Origin: Streptomyces bathyalis
Lineage (GTDB): Bacteria > Actinomycetota > Actinomycetes > Streptomycetales > Streptomycetaceae
Length of the DNA: 64,000 bases
Assembly (NCBI RefSeq): GCF_015910445.1
Contig: NZ_CP048882.1
Span: forward strand, 5,267,501-5,331,500
Direction of reading: 5' to 3'
Shown here: positions 26,166 to 34,405 of the stretch, one piece after another
Layout: every line of letters starts with the position of its first letter
Numbering within the stretch: the stretch's first letter is position 1
The notes under the pieces: model-generated
Seen by the model: the letters and a program-made list of their open reading frames with translations, nothing else
Databases searched by the model: none
Told to the model about the DNA's origin: nothing
Program-made: the position numbers and the translations under genes

Positions 26166-28022
26166 TCAGCTCCTGACGAGGCGCAGGGCCCGGATGCCGG
26201 GCATCGGCAGATCGACGGTGAGGGAGAGCGAGCCGTCGCCGTCGGCGGTCACTGTGCCGCCGCATTCCTCGAACAGCTCGTCGGCGGCGCGGAGTTCGTC
26301 CCACTGCCGCTCGTTGGGCCAGTCGCTGTGGCCGCCGTTCATGGCGTCCCACACGGCCTTGATGTTGGAGTGCTTCTCATCCACGCGGCGCACGGTGACG
26401 GCGTAACTCGCCCCCGGGGCGAGCCCGTTCACCTCGACGCGTGCGTTTCGGTTCAGCGAGGCGGCACCGTCGATCTTCGTCTGGTCGAGCGTGCCGTTCC
26501 AGCACAGGACGTCGACGCTCGAGGCGTCGTCCGTGCGCGTCGCGAGGGATTCCACCAGTGCCTCCGCGCCGTCACCGGAGACCGCCGCCGGGATGCGGCC
26601 GCCCTCCAGCTGGGAGAGCATGCGCAGCGCCCAGAAGCGCGGCTTGCGCAGGTTGCCGACCGTCAGCAGCCCGAAGCCGCCGTGGAAGAGCTTCGGCGGC
26701 CGGCCCAGCTCCTCGAAGTGGTCGGTGGCGACCCAGTAGGCCAGGGCGTCGGTCGAGGCCAGCGCGCTCTTCATGCCGCGCAGCACGAACGGGGCGGAGA
26801 AGACCGAGTCGCTGACGCGGTGGAAGTGGGTGGGCGTCACGCCCCATTCGGTCCAGAGGATCTCCGGCTCGGGCAGGCCCGTCGCCTCCGCGAAGGAGCG
26901 CGTCTGGGGACGGAAGTCCAGCGGGGCGTTGCCGTAGGTGTGCGTCGAGACGAAGTCGATCGGCACGTCGTGCTCGCGGCAGTGCTCCAGCAGCGGGCCC
27001 ACCCACTTGGCGGCGGCCGAGCCGGGACCGCCCACCCGGATCCGCGGGTCCACGCTCTTCACGGCGCGCACCGCGGTCTCGTAGAGGAGGTGGTACTGGG
27101 CCTGGGTGCCGTTCCAGAACACCTCCAGGTTGGCCTCGTTCCAGACCTCGAACTCCCAGGTGGCGACCTCGTCCGCGCCGTAGCGCTCACGCAGGTGCAC
27201 CGTCAGCGCGCGGCAGAGTTCGCTCCACCGCTCCCAGCTGCGCGGTACGGAGGCGATGCCCTTGTACTCGAAGATCGTGTACTCGGGGTCGAGTGCCAAC
27301 TCCGCGGGCATGAAGGAGAGTTCCACGACGGGCTTGAGCCCGGTGGCAAGGAAGCGGTCGTAGACCTCGTCCGTGCCGGAGAAGTCGAAGGAACCGTCCT
27401 CGCGCACGCTCACGCACTCGGGGAGGAAGGTGCCGTGCGCCCGCACGGTGCGCACACCCAGCTCGTCGCGGACGATGCCGAGCGCGTCGGCGTACTCCTG
27501 CGCGACGTCCGCGCCGCCCGGACCCGGCTCGTCCCACACCAGCATCGACAGGTGCTCGGCGCCGATCATCCGGTTCCACACGGGCGGGAGCGGCACGGGC
27601 GCGGAGGAGGCGTGGACGGTCACGGTGACGGCGGGCGGCCGGGTGCCGGGGGCCCTGGGGCAGCCGCGTACGGGCTCGGCGGTGAGGGGGCCCGCACCCG
27701 CGTCCGTCCAGGAGGCGACCTTGTACCAGTAGCCCTGCCCGGGCTCGACGAGCGAGTCCGCGTACGGCGGCTCGGGCACCGCCAGTACGTCGCCGCCGCG
27801 ATGGTCGAGCGGTTCGTACGGGCCGTCGACCGTGTCCGCGCGGTGCACGAGATACCCCAAGGCGCCCTCCACCGGCTGCCAGTCGAGCAGCACATGACCG
27901 GTGCCGTCCTCGGACCGCAGCCCCGCCGGCGCCGGCAGGTCGGCGGTGCCGGTCAGCGGCTGGTCGCTGGGGAGGCCGATGCGCTGCTCCCAGTCGAGGC
28001 GAGCGGCGTTCTTCTCGGTCAT
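26166..28022 (-). CDS. GH39-like glycoside hydrolase
   Basis: A 618-residue protein. A fibronectin-type region near residues 25-110 (GTGHVLLDWQPVEGALGYLV) precedes a TIM barrel. The catalytic acid candidate is Glu296 (FEVWNEANLEVFW) and the nucleophile candidate Glu392 (ILWTEWGVTPTHF). Their arrangement and the C-terminal beta domain fit GH39, which includes beta-xylosidases and alpha-L-iduronidases. No signal peptide is present, so it probably acts on imported oligosaccharide. The start is placed at ATG 28022, behind GAGAGGTGA; a longer frame through the permease gene is a shadow. A LacI-type operator (28041-28054) lies directly upstream of the ribosome site, giving it independent control. 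Confidence 0.8.
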   Translation of the reverse strand: MTEKNAARLDWEQRIGLPSDQPLTGTADLPAPAGLRSEDGTGHVLLDWQPVEGALGYLVHRADTVDGPYEPLDHRGGDVLAVPEPPYADSLVEPGQGYWYKVASWTDAGAGPLTAEPVRGCPRAPGTRPPAVTVTVHASSAPVPLPPVWNRMIGAEHLSMLVWDEPGPGGADVAQEYADALGIVRDELGVRTVRAHGTFLPECVSVREDGSFDFSGTDEVYDRFLATGLKPVVELSFMPAELALDPEYTIFEYKGIASVPRSWERWSELCRALTVHLRERYGADEVATWEFEVWNEANLEVFWNGTQAQYHLLYETAVRAVKSVDPRIRVGGPGSAAAKWVGPLLEHCREHDVPIDFVSTHTYGNAPLDFRPQTRSFAEATGLPEPEILWTEWGVTPTHFHRVSDSVFSAPFVLRGMKSALASTDALAYWVATDHFEELGRPPKLFHGGFGLLTVGNLRKPRFWALRMLSQLEGGRIPAAVSGDGAEALVESLATRTDDASSVDVLCWNGTLDQTKIDGAASLNRNARVEVNGLAPGASYAVTVRRVDEKHSNIKAVWDAMNGGHSDWPNERQWDELRAADELFEECGGTVTADGDGSLSLTVDLPMPGIRALRLVRS

Positions 28023-28040
28023 GTCGGGGTCACCTCTCGA

Positions 28041-28054
28041 TGGATGCGCATACA
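28041..28054. promoter_or_regulatory. LacI-type operator upstream of the GH39-like gene
   Basis: TGGATGCGCATACA differs at two positions from the TGTAAGCGCATACA site upstream of the solute-binding protein gene. It sits 19 bp before the GH39-like ATG, between the permease stop and the ribosome site. That position suits blocking of an internal promoter. Confidence 0.65.
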
Positions 28055-28159
28055 CGGGGTGCGCTGGCGTGGTGCTGGTCGTGCGGGTCGGTGCTTGTCC
28101 TGCTGTGCTGCGTTCCTGCCGGCCTGCGTTCCTGCGTTCCTGCGGTCGGTCGTACGGGC

Positions 28160-29032
28160 CTACTTGAGGCCCGCGGTGGCGATGCCCTGTGTGAAGTAGC
28201 GCTGCAGGAGGATGAAGACCAGCAGCACCGGCAGGACGACCAGGAACGCGCCTGCCATGAGCACCCCGTTGGAGCCGTTGGTCTTCGTGGGGTCGATGGC
28301 GAAGGTCGCCAGGGCCACGGGGAGCGTGTACTTGTCGGCGTCGTTGGTGGCCACCAGGGGCCACAGGAAGTTGTTCCAGGACTGCAGGAACGTGAAGATG
28401 GCGAGCGTCGCCAGCGCGGGCTTGACCAGCGGCATCGCGATCCGCCAGAAGATGAACCACTCACCGGCGCCGTCGATGCGTGCCGCCTCCAGCAGCTCGT
28501 CCGGGATGGCCGTCATGAACTGGCGCATCAGGAAGACGCCGAAGGCGCCTGCCGCGAACGGCAGGATCAGTGCCGCGTAGGAGTCGATCAGGCCCATCTT
28601 GCTGACCATCACGAACATCGGCATCAGCATCAGGTTGCCCGGCACCATCAGCGCGCACATCACCAGCGCGAACACCGGCCGTTTTCCTGCGAAGTTCAGC
28701 TTCGCGAGCGCGTAGCCGAGCATCGAGCAGAAGACCAGGTTGCAGACCGTGACGACGACGGCGACCAGCGTCGAGTTGAAGAAGTGGGCGCCGATGTCGA
28801 GCAGCTTGACCAGCTTCTCGAAGTGGATCAGCGTCCACTCGTCCGGGATCCACACCGTCGGGCTCGCGCCCAGGTCCTTCTCCGACTTGAAGGCGGACAG
28901 CGCCATCCACAGGAACGGTGCGATCATCACGATCATCCCGGCCCACAGGACGGCCAGGAGAAGCCTGCGGCGTGTGGCCTCGCCCTGGTGCAGGCGAGGT
29001 GCCGAATCCGATGCGTTGGCGGGGGCCGTCAT
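28160..29032 (-). CDS. Carbohydrate ABC transporter permease (MalG type)
   Basis: A 290-residue inner-membrane permease with six predicted helices. The EAA loop that contacts the ATPase reads DELLEAARIDGAGEWFIFWR followed by IAMPLVKPAL. N-terminal helix: LLLAVLWAGMIVMIAPFLWM. The start ATG 29032 overlaps the stop of the MalF-type gene (ATGA). It forms an importer with the upstream permease and binding protein. No ATPase gene is present, and streptomycete importers of this kind commonly share the multi-user ATPase MsiK. Confidence 0.92.
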   Translation of the reverse strand: MTAPANASDSAPRLHQGEATRRRLLLAVLWAGMIVMIAPFLWMALSAFKSEKDLGASPTVWIPDEWTLIHFEKLVKLLDIGAHFFNSTLVAVVVTVCNLVFCSMLGYALAKLNFAGKRPVFALVMCALMVPGNLMLMPMFVMVSKMGLIDSYAALILPFAAGAFGVFLMRQFMTAIPDELLEAARIDGAGEWFIFWRIAMPLVKPALATLAIFTFLQSWNNFLWPLVATNDADKYTLPVALATFAIDPTKTNGSNGVLMAGAFLVVLPVLLVFILLQRYFTQGIATAGLK

Positions 29033-30027
29033 TTCGTCTTGTCCTTCAGCAGACGGAGCTGGAGCAGGGTGACCGCGAGGATGATCGTGAACAGCACATA
29101 CGCCATGGAACTCGCGTAGCCCATGTGGAAGTAGCTGAAGCCTTCCTTGTACATGTCGAGCGAGACGGTCAGCGTCGAGTTGTCCGGTCCACCCTCGGTC
29201 ATCACGAACGGCTCCTCGAAGACGTTGAGGAAGCCGATGGTCGTCATGACGCTGACGTAGAGCATCGTCGGGCGCAGCAGCGGCACCGTGATGCTGCGGA
29301 ACTCCTGCCAGATGCCGGCGCCGTCCAGCCGCGCGGCTTCCCGCACCTCGGTGGGTATGCCTTGCAGACCGGCGAGGAAGAGAACCATCGCCGTGCCGAG
29401 GTTGCGCCACACGGCCATCACGATCAGGGACGGCATCGCGAGGACGTTCGACCCGAGGAAGTCCGGTGACTTCAGGCCGACTTCGGAGGCGAGCCCCGAG
29501 ATGAGCCCGTCCGCCGGGTCCAGTACGAAGCGCCACACCACGGCCACCGCGACGATGCTGGTGACGACGGGCGCGTAGAAGCCGACGCGGAAGACCGTAC
29601 GCATGCGGCCGACGCCCCGGTTGAGCAGCACGGCCGCGAACAGCCCCGCGCCGACGGTGAGCGGCACGCCCAGCACGACGAAGTAGAAGGTGTTGAACAG
29701 CGACGTCAGGAACTTCTCGTCCTCGAAGAGACGGGTGTAGTTCTCCAGGCCGATGAACTCGGCGGAGAAGGGGTCCGCGACGTTCCGAAGCTCGAACTCG
29801 GTGAAGCTCATGAGGAACGTGGCGATGATCGGCACCGCCATGAACGTCAGGAACAGCACCAGGAAGGGCGTGGAGAACAGCCACCCCGGGCCGTTCTGCA
29901 CGCTGAGCCGGTCCCGCCGGAGGCCGGGCCCCCGCCTCCGGCCCGTTCCGGTTCCGGCCCCGGCCCCGGACCGCACCTTCGAGGTGCGGTCCGGGACCCC
30001 CCGCCGGGATGGGGTCGTGGTCGCCAT
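29029..30027 (-). CDS. Carbohydrate ABC transporter permease (MalF type)
   Basis: A 332-residue permease. The first helix is GWLFSTPFLVLFLTFMAVPI. The EAA loop is PTEVREAARLDGAGIWQEFR followed by SITVPLLRPT. The N-terminal about 40 residues are basic and Gly/Arg rich, and the DNA there folds into a perfect 14-bp stem-loop (29965-29995), so a later start, for example at the GTG of VQNGPGWLF, cannot be excluded. The stop overlaps the MalG-type start. It partners the binding protein encoded 4 bp upstream. Confidence 0.9.
   Translation of the reverse strand: MATTTPSRRGVPDRTSKVRSGAGAGTGTGRRRGPGLRRDRLSVQNGPGWLFSTPFLVLFLTFMAVPIIATFLMSFTEFELRNVADPFSAEFIGLENYTRLFEDEKFLTSLFNTFYFVVLGVPLTVGAGLFAAVLLNRGVGRMRTVFRVGFYAPVVTSIVAVAVVWRFVLDPADGLISGLASEVGLKSPDFLGSNVLAMPSLIVMAVWRNLGTAMVLFLAGLQGIPTEVREAARLDGAGIWQEFRSITVPLLRPTMLYVSVMTTIGFLNVFEEPFVMTEGGPDNSTLTVSLDMYKEGFSYFHMGYASSMAYVLFTIILAVTLLQLRLLKDKTK
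29965..29995. other. Intercistronic stem-loop between binding-protein and permease genes
   Basis: Perfect 14-bp inverted repeat CCCGGACCGCACCT, loop TCG, AGGTGCGGTCCGGG. It lies just past the solute-binding protein stop and inside the annotated 5' coding part of the MalF-type gene. In importer operons a hairpin here commonly protects or terminates the message, so that more binding protein than permease is made. Confidence 0.6.
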
Positions 30028-30031
30028 CGAG

Positions 30032-31282
30032 TCAGTCCACCAGGCCCTCGGTGGCCTTCTGCATCCACGCAGCGGCCTTCTTCGGGGACTCGCCCTTCTG
30101 GGAGACGCGGGCGACGCCTTCGTCGATCTTGCCGGAGAACTCCTCCCACTTGGCGAGCGGCGGGACGGTCTTCGCCGTCTTGAGCTGCTTCTCGAAGGCG
30201 TCGAGCTGCTCGGGCGCGTTCTTCAGCTGCGGCTCGTCGAAGGCGGACTCGTTGGCGGGCAGGGACTTGGCCATCTCGTACCAGGCCGCCTGCTGCTTCG
30301 TTTCGGTGAGGTACTTCGTGAACTCCTTCGCGGCGGCCTTGTGCTCGCTGTCCTTGAAGGAGACGAGGCTCGCGCCGCCCACCCAGGAGGTGCTCGACTC
30401 GCCGGCCGGCAGCGGGGCGGTGGCGTACTTGCCCTTCAGCTGCGGCTGCTGGTCCTGGATGTTCTGCACGATCCAGGGACCGGAGATGAACATCGGGGCG
30501 TCGCCGGTGCCGAAGTCCTTGACCACGTCGTAGTCGGGCGGCGAGCTCTTCCTGGAGAGGCCCTGGTCGAAGTAGGCCGCGTATTCCTCGAGCGCCTTCA
30601 CGGACTCGGGGGAGTCGAGGTCGGGCTTGCCGGAGCTGTCGAGCAGGTCGCCGCCGGCCGAGTAGAGGAAGGGGAGCCAGGTCTGCCAGGCGCCGACGTT
30701 GGCGGGCTGGTTGTACGTGCCCCACTTGGTCTTCGCCTTGTCCTTGTAGGCCTTGGCGAGGTCCATCTGGTCCTTCCAGGTGGCCGGCGGCTTGTCGACC
30801 CCGGCCTTCTCGGCCAGGTCCGTGCGGTAGTAGAGGGCGCGGGTGTCGACGTACCAGGGGACTCCGTAGGCCTTGCCGTCCTTCACGCCGCCGTTCCAGG
30901 CGGCGGGGAAGAAGTCGTCCTTCTTGAAGGTCTTCTCGTCCACCGGCTCCAGGGCGTCCAGCTCGATGAACTCGCCCAGCATGGTGCTGCCCATCTGGGC
31001 CATGTCGGGAAGCTCCCCGGCGGCGACGGCGGCGGTGAGCTTCTGGTGCACGACGTCCCAGCCGACGGGGGTCACCTTGACGGTGATGTTGGGGTGCTTC
31101 TTGGTGAACTCCTTGCCGATCTTGGCAAGGTGCTTGCCCTCCTCACCCATGCCCCAGACGGTGAGGGTCTGCTTGTCCTTGGCTGATGTCTGCTCCTCGC
31201 CGCCGCTGCCGCAGGCGGAGAGCAGCAGCGCGAGGGCGGTCGTTGCCGCGGTGGCGGCGGCGATGCGTGGTATGGGCTGCAT
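30032..31282 (-). CDS. Extracellular sugar-binding lipoprotein of ABC importer
   Basis: A 416-residue family 1 solute-binding protein. The signal ends in the lipobox LLLSACGSGGEE, so the protein is anchored outside the membrane. Typical features are KQTLTVWGMGEEGKHLAKIG at the mature N-terminus, EFTKKHPNITVKV, and YGVPWYVDTRALYYRTDLAE in the middle. It is the first gene of the importer operon. A LacI-type operator lies about 90 bp upstream of its start. The ligand is presumably the glycan fragment processed by the linked hydrolases and sulfatase. Confidence 0.92.
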   Translation of the reverse strand: MQPIPRIAAATAATTALALLLSACGSGGEEQTSAKDKQTLTVWGMGEEGKHLAKIGKEFTKKHPNITVKVTPVGWDVVHQKLTAAVAAGELPDMAQMGSTMLGEFIELDALEPVDEKTFKKDDFFPAAWNGGVKDGKAYGVPWYVDTRALYYRTDLAEKAGVDKPPATWKDQMDLAKAYKDKAKTKWGTYNQPANVGAWQTWLPFLYSAGGDLLDSSGKPDLDSPESVKALEEYAAYFDQGLSRKSSPPDYDVVKDFGTGDAPMFISGPWIVQNIQDQQPQLKGKYATAPLPAGESSTSWVGGASLVSFKDSEHKAAAKEFTKYLTETKQQAAWYEMAKSLPANESAFDEPQLKNAPEQLDAFEKQLKTAKTVPPLAKWEEFSGKIDEGVARVSQKGESPKKAAAWMQKATEGLVD

Positions 31283-31371
31283 GGAGGGTCTCCTCCTCGT
31301 TCACGGAGCGGCGGTGGCGCCTTGACGTGGCCTGAAGTGACGGGCCGGACAACCGGGCACGGAAGCTTGGC

Positions 31372-31385
31372 TGTAAGCGCATACA
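31372..31385. promoter_or_regulatory. LacI-type operator upstream of the importer operon
   Basis: TGTAAGCGCATACA, the clearest copy of the repeated site, contains the AAGCGC/GCGCAT core seen in LacI-family operators. It is 90 bp upstream of the solute-binding protein start and about 90 bp past the lacI stop, so it controls the leftward importer operon. Confidence 0.8.
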
Positions 31386-31472
31386 TACTCTGTGAGCGAC
31401 GGTCCGGGCGTGCAAGGGCCGAGCAGATTACGACTGTGTAACGGAAGCGCCGCCTGCGGTGCCGTCAGTGGT

Positions 31473-32546
31473 CTACGGGGCGTTCCGGGGCGGGCATCCG
31501 CAGCTGGACCGGCGTACGACCGAGACCGGCAGCACCTGCGAGACAGGCTCCCGCGTGCGGTCCTCGAGCCTCGCGACCAGCAGCTCCACCGCTTCCTCGC
31601 CGATGCGCCGCATCGGCTGCCGCACCGTCGTCAGCGCCGGCGTCACCAGACGTCCGAGCGGAATCCCGTCGAAGCCGACGACCGCCAGATCCTCCGGGAC
31701 GCGCACGCCCCGCCGGCGCAGCTCCGAGAGCGCGCCGACCGCCATCTGGTCATTGGCGAACGCCACCGCCTGCGGCAGCTCGCCCCCGCGGTCGAGGAGC
31801 TGCGCCACGGCGCGCTCACCCTCCGCCTGTGTCAGGTCGGACCGCACGTCCGGGCTCTCGGGGACAGGCAGGCCGGCCTCGAGATGCGCCGCCTGGAAGC
31901 CGCGGAAGCGGGCCTCGCCGTCGGGGGAGTCCTCCGTGCTGCCGGCGAAGGCGAGCCGGGTCAGGCCGTGGTCGGCGATGAGGTGCCTGGTGAGGGCGAG
32001 TTCGCCGTCGAAGTTGGCCACTTCGACGTGGTCGAGGTGGTCCAGCGGCGCGTCCTCGCGCGGACCCGCCAGCATCACCACGGGCAGCCGCCGCGAGATG
32101 ACCTCGAGCTCCTCCGTCGGGACGGTGCGGGCGAGCACCGCGAAACCGTCCACGCGTCCCGCGACGTCGGCGACGAGGCTCGCCGGGCCCTCGGCGAGGG
32201 AGGCCGCGATGAGCAGGGCGTAGCCGTGGCGCCGGGCCGCCCGCTCCATGCCGCGGATTATCTCGTCGGAGTAGAGCATCAGCTCGGCGTCGTCGCCCAG
32301 ATCGGCGTCCGGGTCCTCGGCGTCCGGGTCGGCGTAGTCGGGGAAGCACAGTCCGAGCACGCGAGTGTTGCGGCTGGCCAGGCCCCGTGCGTTGCCGCTC
32401 GGTACGTAGCCGAGCTCACGGGCGGCGGCCAGGACTTTCTCCCGCGTACCGGCGCGCACGGAATCGGGGGCCCGATAGACTCGCGAAACCGTCGCGATCG
32501 AGACGCCCGCTTGTCCGGCGACGTCGTACACGGTGGGAGCATTCAC
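31473..32546 (-). CDS. LacI-family transcriptional repressor
   Basis: A 357-residue regulator. The helix-turn-helix with hinge (residues 1-55: APTVYDVAGQAGVSIATVSR) is followed by the periplasmic-binding-protein-like effector domain, with LGLCFPDYADPDAEDPDADL and VAFANDQMAVGALSELRRRG. GTG 32546 is chosen so that the protein starts directly at the HTH, as in the family; a longer reading to 32603 is possible. It is next to the importer operon, and the same operator occurs upstream of its own gene, so it is probably autoregulated and released by a sugar from the glycan. Confidence 0.9.
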   Translation of the reverse strand: MNAPTVYDVAGQAGVSIATVSRVYRAPDSVRAGTREKVLAAARELGYVPSGNARGLASRNTRVLGLCFPDYADPDAEDPDADLGDDAELMLYSDEIIRGMERAARRHGYALLIAASLAEGPASLVADVAGRVDGFAVLARTVPTEELEVISRRLPVVMLAGPREDAPLDHLDHVEVANFDGELALTRHLIADHGLTRLAFAGSTEDSPDGEARFRGFQAAHLEAGLPVPESPDVRSDLTQAEGERAVAQLLDRGGELPQAVAFANDQMAVGALSELRRRGVRVPEDLAVVGFDGIPLGRLVTPALTTVRQPMRRIGEEAVELLVARLEDRTREPVSQVLPVSVVRRSSCGCPPRNAP

Positions 32547-32592
32547 GCGACCATGCTCTCCTGCCTGGCTCAGGCCGTGGGGGCCGCTGGAT

Positions 32593-32606
32593 TGAAAGCG
32601 CATTCA
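32593..32606. promoter_or_regulatory. LacI-type operator upstream of lacI
   Basis: TGAAAGCGCATTCA shares the AAGCGCAT core with the other copies and lies 47 bp upstream of the lacI GTG, the expected place for autoregulation. A weaker look-alike (TGAAAGCGCGTGCC) occurs near 32773. Confidence 0.65.
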
Positions 32607-32911
32607 TCGTACGCCGCCTGCCGAAGCGGCGGCAAGAAGCCCCCTCCTGAGCTCCCGGGGGACCCCAACTCGCCCATGTCAGGGCTGATTTCGGCCACGG
32701 TCCATGGTCTGCCGACCCCCTCTGACCACGTAGGGGGACGCGCCGGTGCCCGCGCCAGGGGGCGTGCGGGCCTGAAAGCGCGTGCCTACTCCCGGTAACC
32801 CCAGCTCATGCGGTCCAGCTCAGGGGTGTGCGGACGGTCGGGGCTCGGGCCTTCACGCGGCGTCCCGGATCCAACGACCGGGGTTCGGCGGAAAGTTGTC
32901 TGCGCGAAACC

Positions 32912-32940
32912 TTGCCGTGCAGGCCCGGTGTCCATAACCT
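32912..32940 (+). promoter_or_regulatory. Possible promoter before the DUF6230 gene
   Basis: TTGCCG (32912-32917), a 17-bp spacer and TAACCT (32935-32940) resemble a vegetative sigma-factor promoter and point to the gene starting at 33066. The rest of the 519-bp gap between lacI and that gene shows no coding sequence. The -10 is weak. Confidence 0.3.
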
Positions 32941-33065
32941 GACTCGCCAGTAACTCTTCCGCACAGCAGGGTCTCCTTCTGTGCGTTCCCCCCTCGCACC
33001 ACGCACGGGCTTCACATCCCCCACGCAACGGTCACGACGCCAGTCATTTCACAAGGGGACACACC

Positions 33066-33686
33066 ATGAAGGATGCGCACGGCAGAAAGCTGACGGGACG
33101 CACGAGCTGGCGGAGATTCGCCGTCCTGTGCGTGCCGGGCTTCGCCGCGACCGCCGCGCTGGCGATCGCACTGGCCAACGGGGCGCTCGCCGCGTCGTTC
33201 GCCGTTTCGGGACAGCAGTTCAAAGTGTCCGCGTCCAGCCTGGACGGCGACGGCTTCGCGCAGTACGGCAGCGTCGACCGCAATGCGAGGGGCAAGCTGA
33301 TCCCCGTCGCGGTCACCGCCATCAAGACGGCGAAGATGAACGACCTGTGCCAGTCGGTCGTCACGGACCTGCCTGTCATCGGCAGCATCTCGCTGAACCT
33401 CACCGCAGGCACGGGCAGCAAGCCGGTCGAGGCCACCGACCTCTTCGTCGACGCCACGCAGCTCTCCGGCAACGCGTCCTTCAACAAGATCGAGATCGGA
33501 CGCGACGCCTCCACTCTCGACAAGGGCCCGAAGGGCGGCCAGGGGCTGCAGGACCTGTTCGGACAGCAGGCCGACGACGTACGGATAACCAAGCTGGAGC
33601 AGACGGCTTGGGCCACCAACGCAGGCAAGTTCAGGCTCAACAACCTGAGCATGAAGGTGAACAAGGGCACCAAGGAATGCTTCTGA
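33066..33686 (+). CDS. DUF6230 family exported protein
   Basis: A 206-residue protein with a basic N-terminus and one hydrophobic export segment (FAVLCVPGFAATAALAIALA). A beta-rich body follows, starting ASFAVSGQQFKVSASSLDGD. It matches the actinomycete DUF6230 family, sometimes mislabelled cholesterol esterase. No catalytic triad is visible, so no enzymatic role should be assumed. Start ATG 33066 follows an AAGGGGA site. It overlaps the DUF6114 gene by 10 bp, a pairing usual for these families. Confidence 0.8.
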   Translation: MKDAHGRKLTGRTSWRRFAVLCVPGFAATAALAIALANGALAASFAVSGQQFKVSASSLDGDGFAQYGSVDRNARGKLIPVAVTAIKTAKMNDLCQSVVTDLPVIGSISLNLTAGTGSKPVEATDLFVDATQLSGNASFNKIEIGRDASTLDKGPKGGQGLQDLFGQQADDVRITKLEQTAWATNAGKFRLNNLSMKVNKGTKECF

Positions 33687-34321
33687 TCTGGCGCAAGTGG
33701 CGCGGCTGGCGCCGTGGACGGCCCTTCTGGGGCGGCCTGCTCACCGTCGTCTCGGGTGTGGAGATCGGTGTGCTGCCGCTGGCACCGATGAAGGTGATGC
33801 TGCATGAGGGGACGGCCGGCTTCCCGTCGGTCGTCCTGGCGGCCATCATCGTCGTGCTGGGGCTCACCGGGTGGTTCGCGCCCCAGTTCCGCGCGCTCGC
33901 GGGCATCATCACCGTCCTGCTCGCGGCCGCCGCCCTGGTGATGTCGAACCTGGGCGGGTTCATGATCGGCACGCTGCTGGGCGTCATCGGCGGCGCCCTG
34001 ATGTTCGCGTGGCGGCCCGACCCTGCGGAACCGGCCGGTGAGCCGGCGAGCGGGGACGAGGGCGGCGCGGCGCACGCACCGGCAGCCGCCGAGCCCGCGG
34101 TCTTCCGCTCGGAGGCGCCCGAGTCCAGTCCGGCGACGGTCGGTTCGGGAGTCGCTACCTCAGGCGGCACGACCAGCACGACCGGCAGCACCGGTACGAC
34201 CGGGACCTCCGACACGTCCGGCAAGGCCGGGACCTCGGACAACGCCGACTCCGCGGACTCGTCCCTCGCGGCGGCCTTCGGAGTCGACGACGACCCCTTC
34301 CCACCGCCCCGCGGAAGCTGA
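33677..34321 (+). CDS. DUF6114 family membrane protein
   Basis: A 214-residue protein with four hydrophobic segments in the first 115 residues (PFWGGLLTVVSGVEIGVLPL; SVVLAAIIVVLGLTGWF; ALAGIITVLLAAAALVM; MIGTLLGVIGGALMFAW). A disordered Ala/Ser/Thr/Gly-rich tail of about 95 residues follows. It starts at ATG 33677 inside the end of the DUF6230 gene, so the two are translationally coupled. The function is unknown; it may anchor or export its partner. Confidence 0.78.
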   Translation: MLLIWRKWRGWRRGRPFWGGLLTVVSGVEIGVLPLAPMKVMLHEGTAGFPSVVLAAIIVVLGLTGWFAPQFRALAGIITVLLAAAALVMSNLGGFMIGTLLGVIGGALMFAWRPDPAEPAGEPASGDEGGAAHAPAAAEPAVFRSEAPESSPATVGSGVATSGGTTSTTGSTGTTGTSDTSGKAGTSDNADSADSSLAAAFGVDDDPFPPPRGS

Positions 34322-34405
34322 CCGCGGACGCGAGGGCAGGACTGAGCGCACGAGTGCCATCGCATCCCCTGCACCACCCCCATGAATGCAGTGAAGGAGC
34401 CCATG

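Noticed and set aside
26101..26352. 84-residue N-terminal extension of the glucoamylase-like gene
   Set aside because: ATG 26100 has a good ribosome site and gives a proper Tat signal. The extension would bury it.
32981..33676. Upstream extension of the DUF6114 frame through the DUF6230 gene
   Set aside because: The DUF6230 product is clearly encoded in the other frame. The DUF6114 protein starts at the overlapping ATG 33677.
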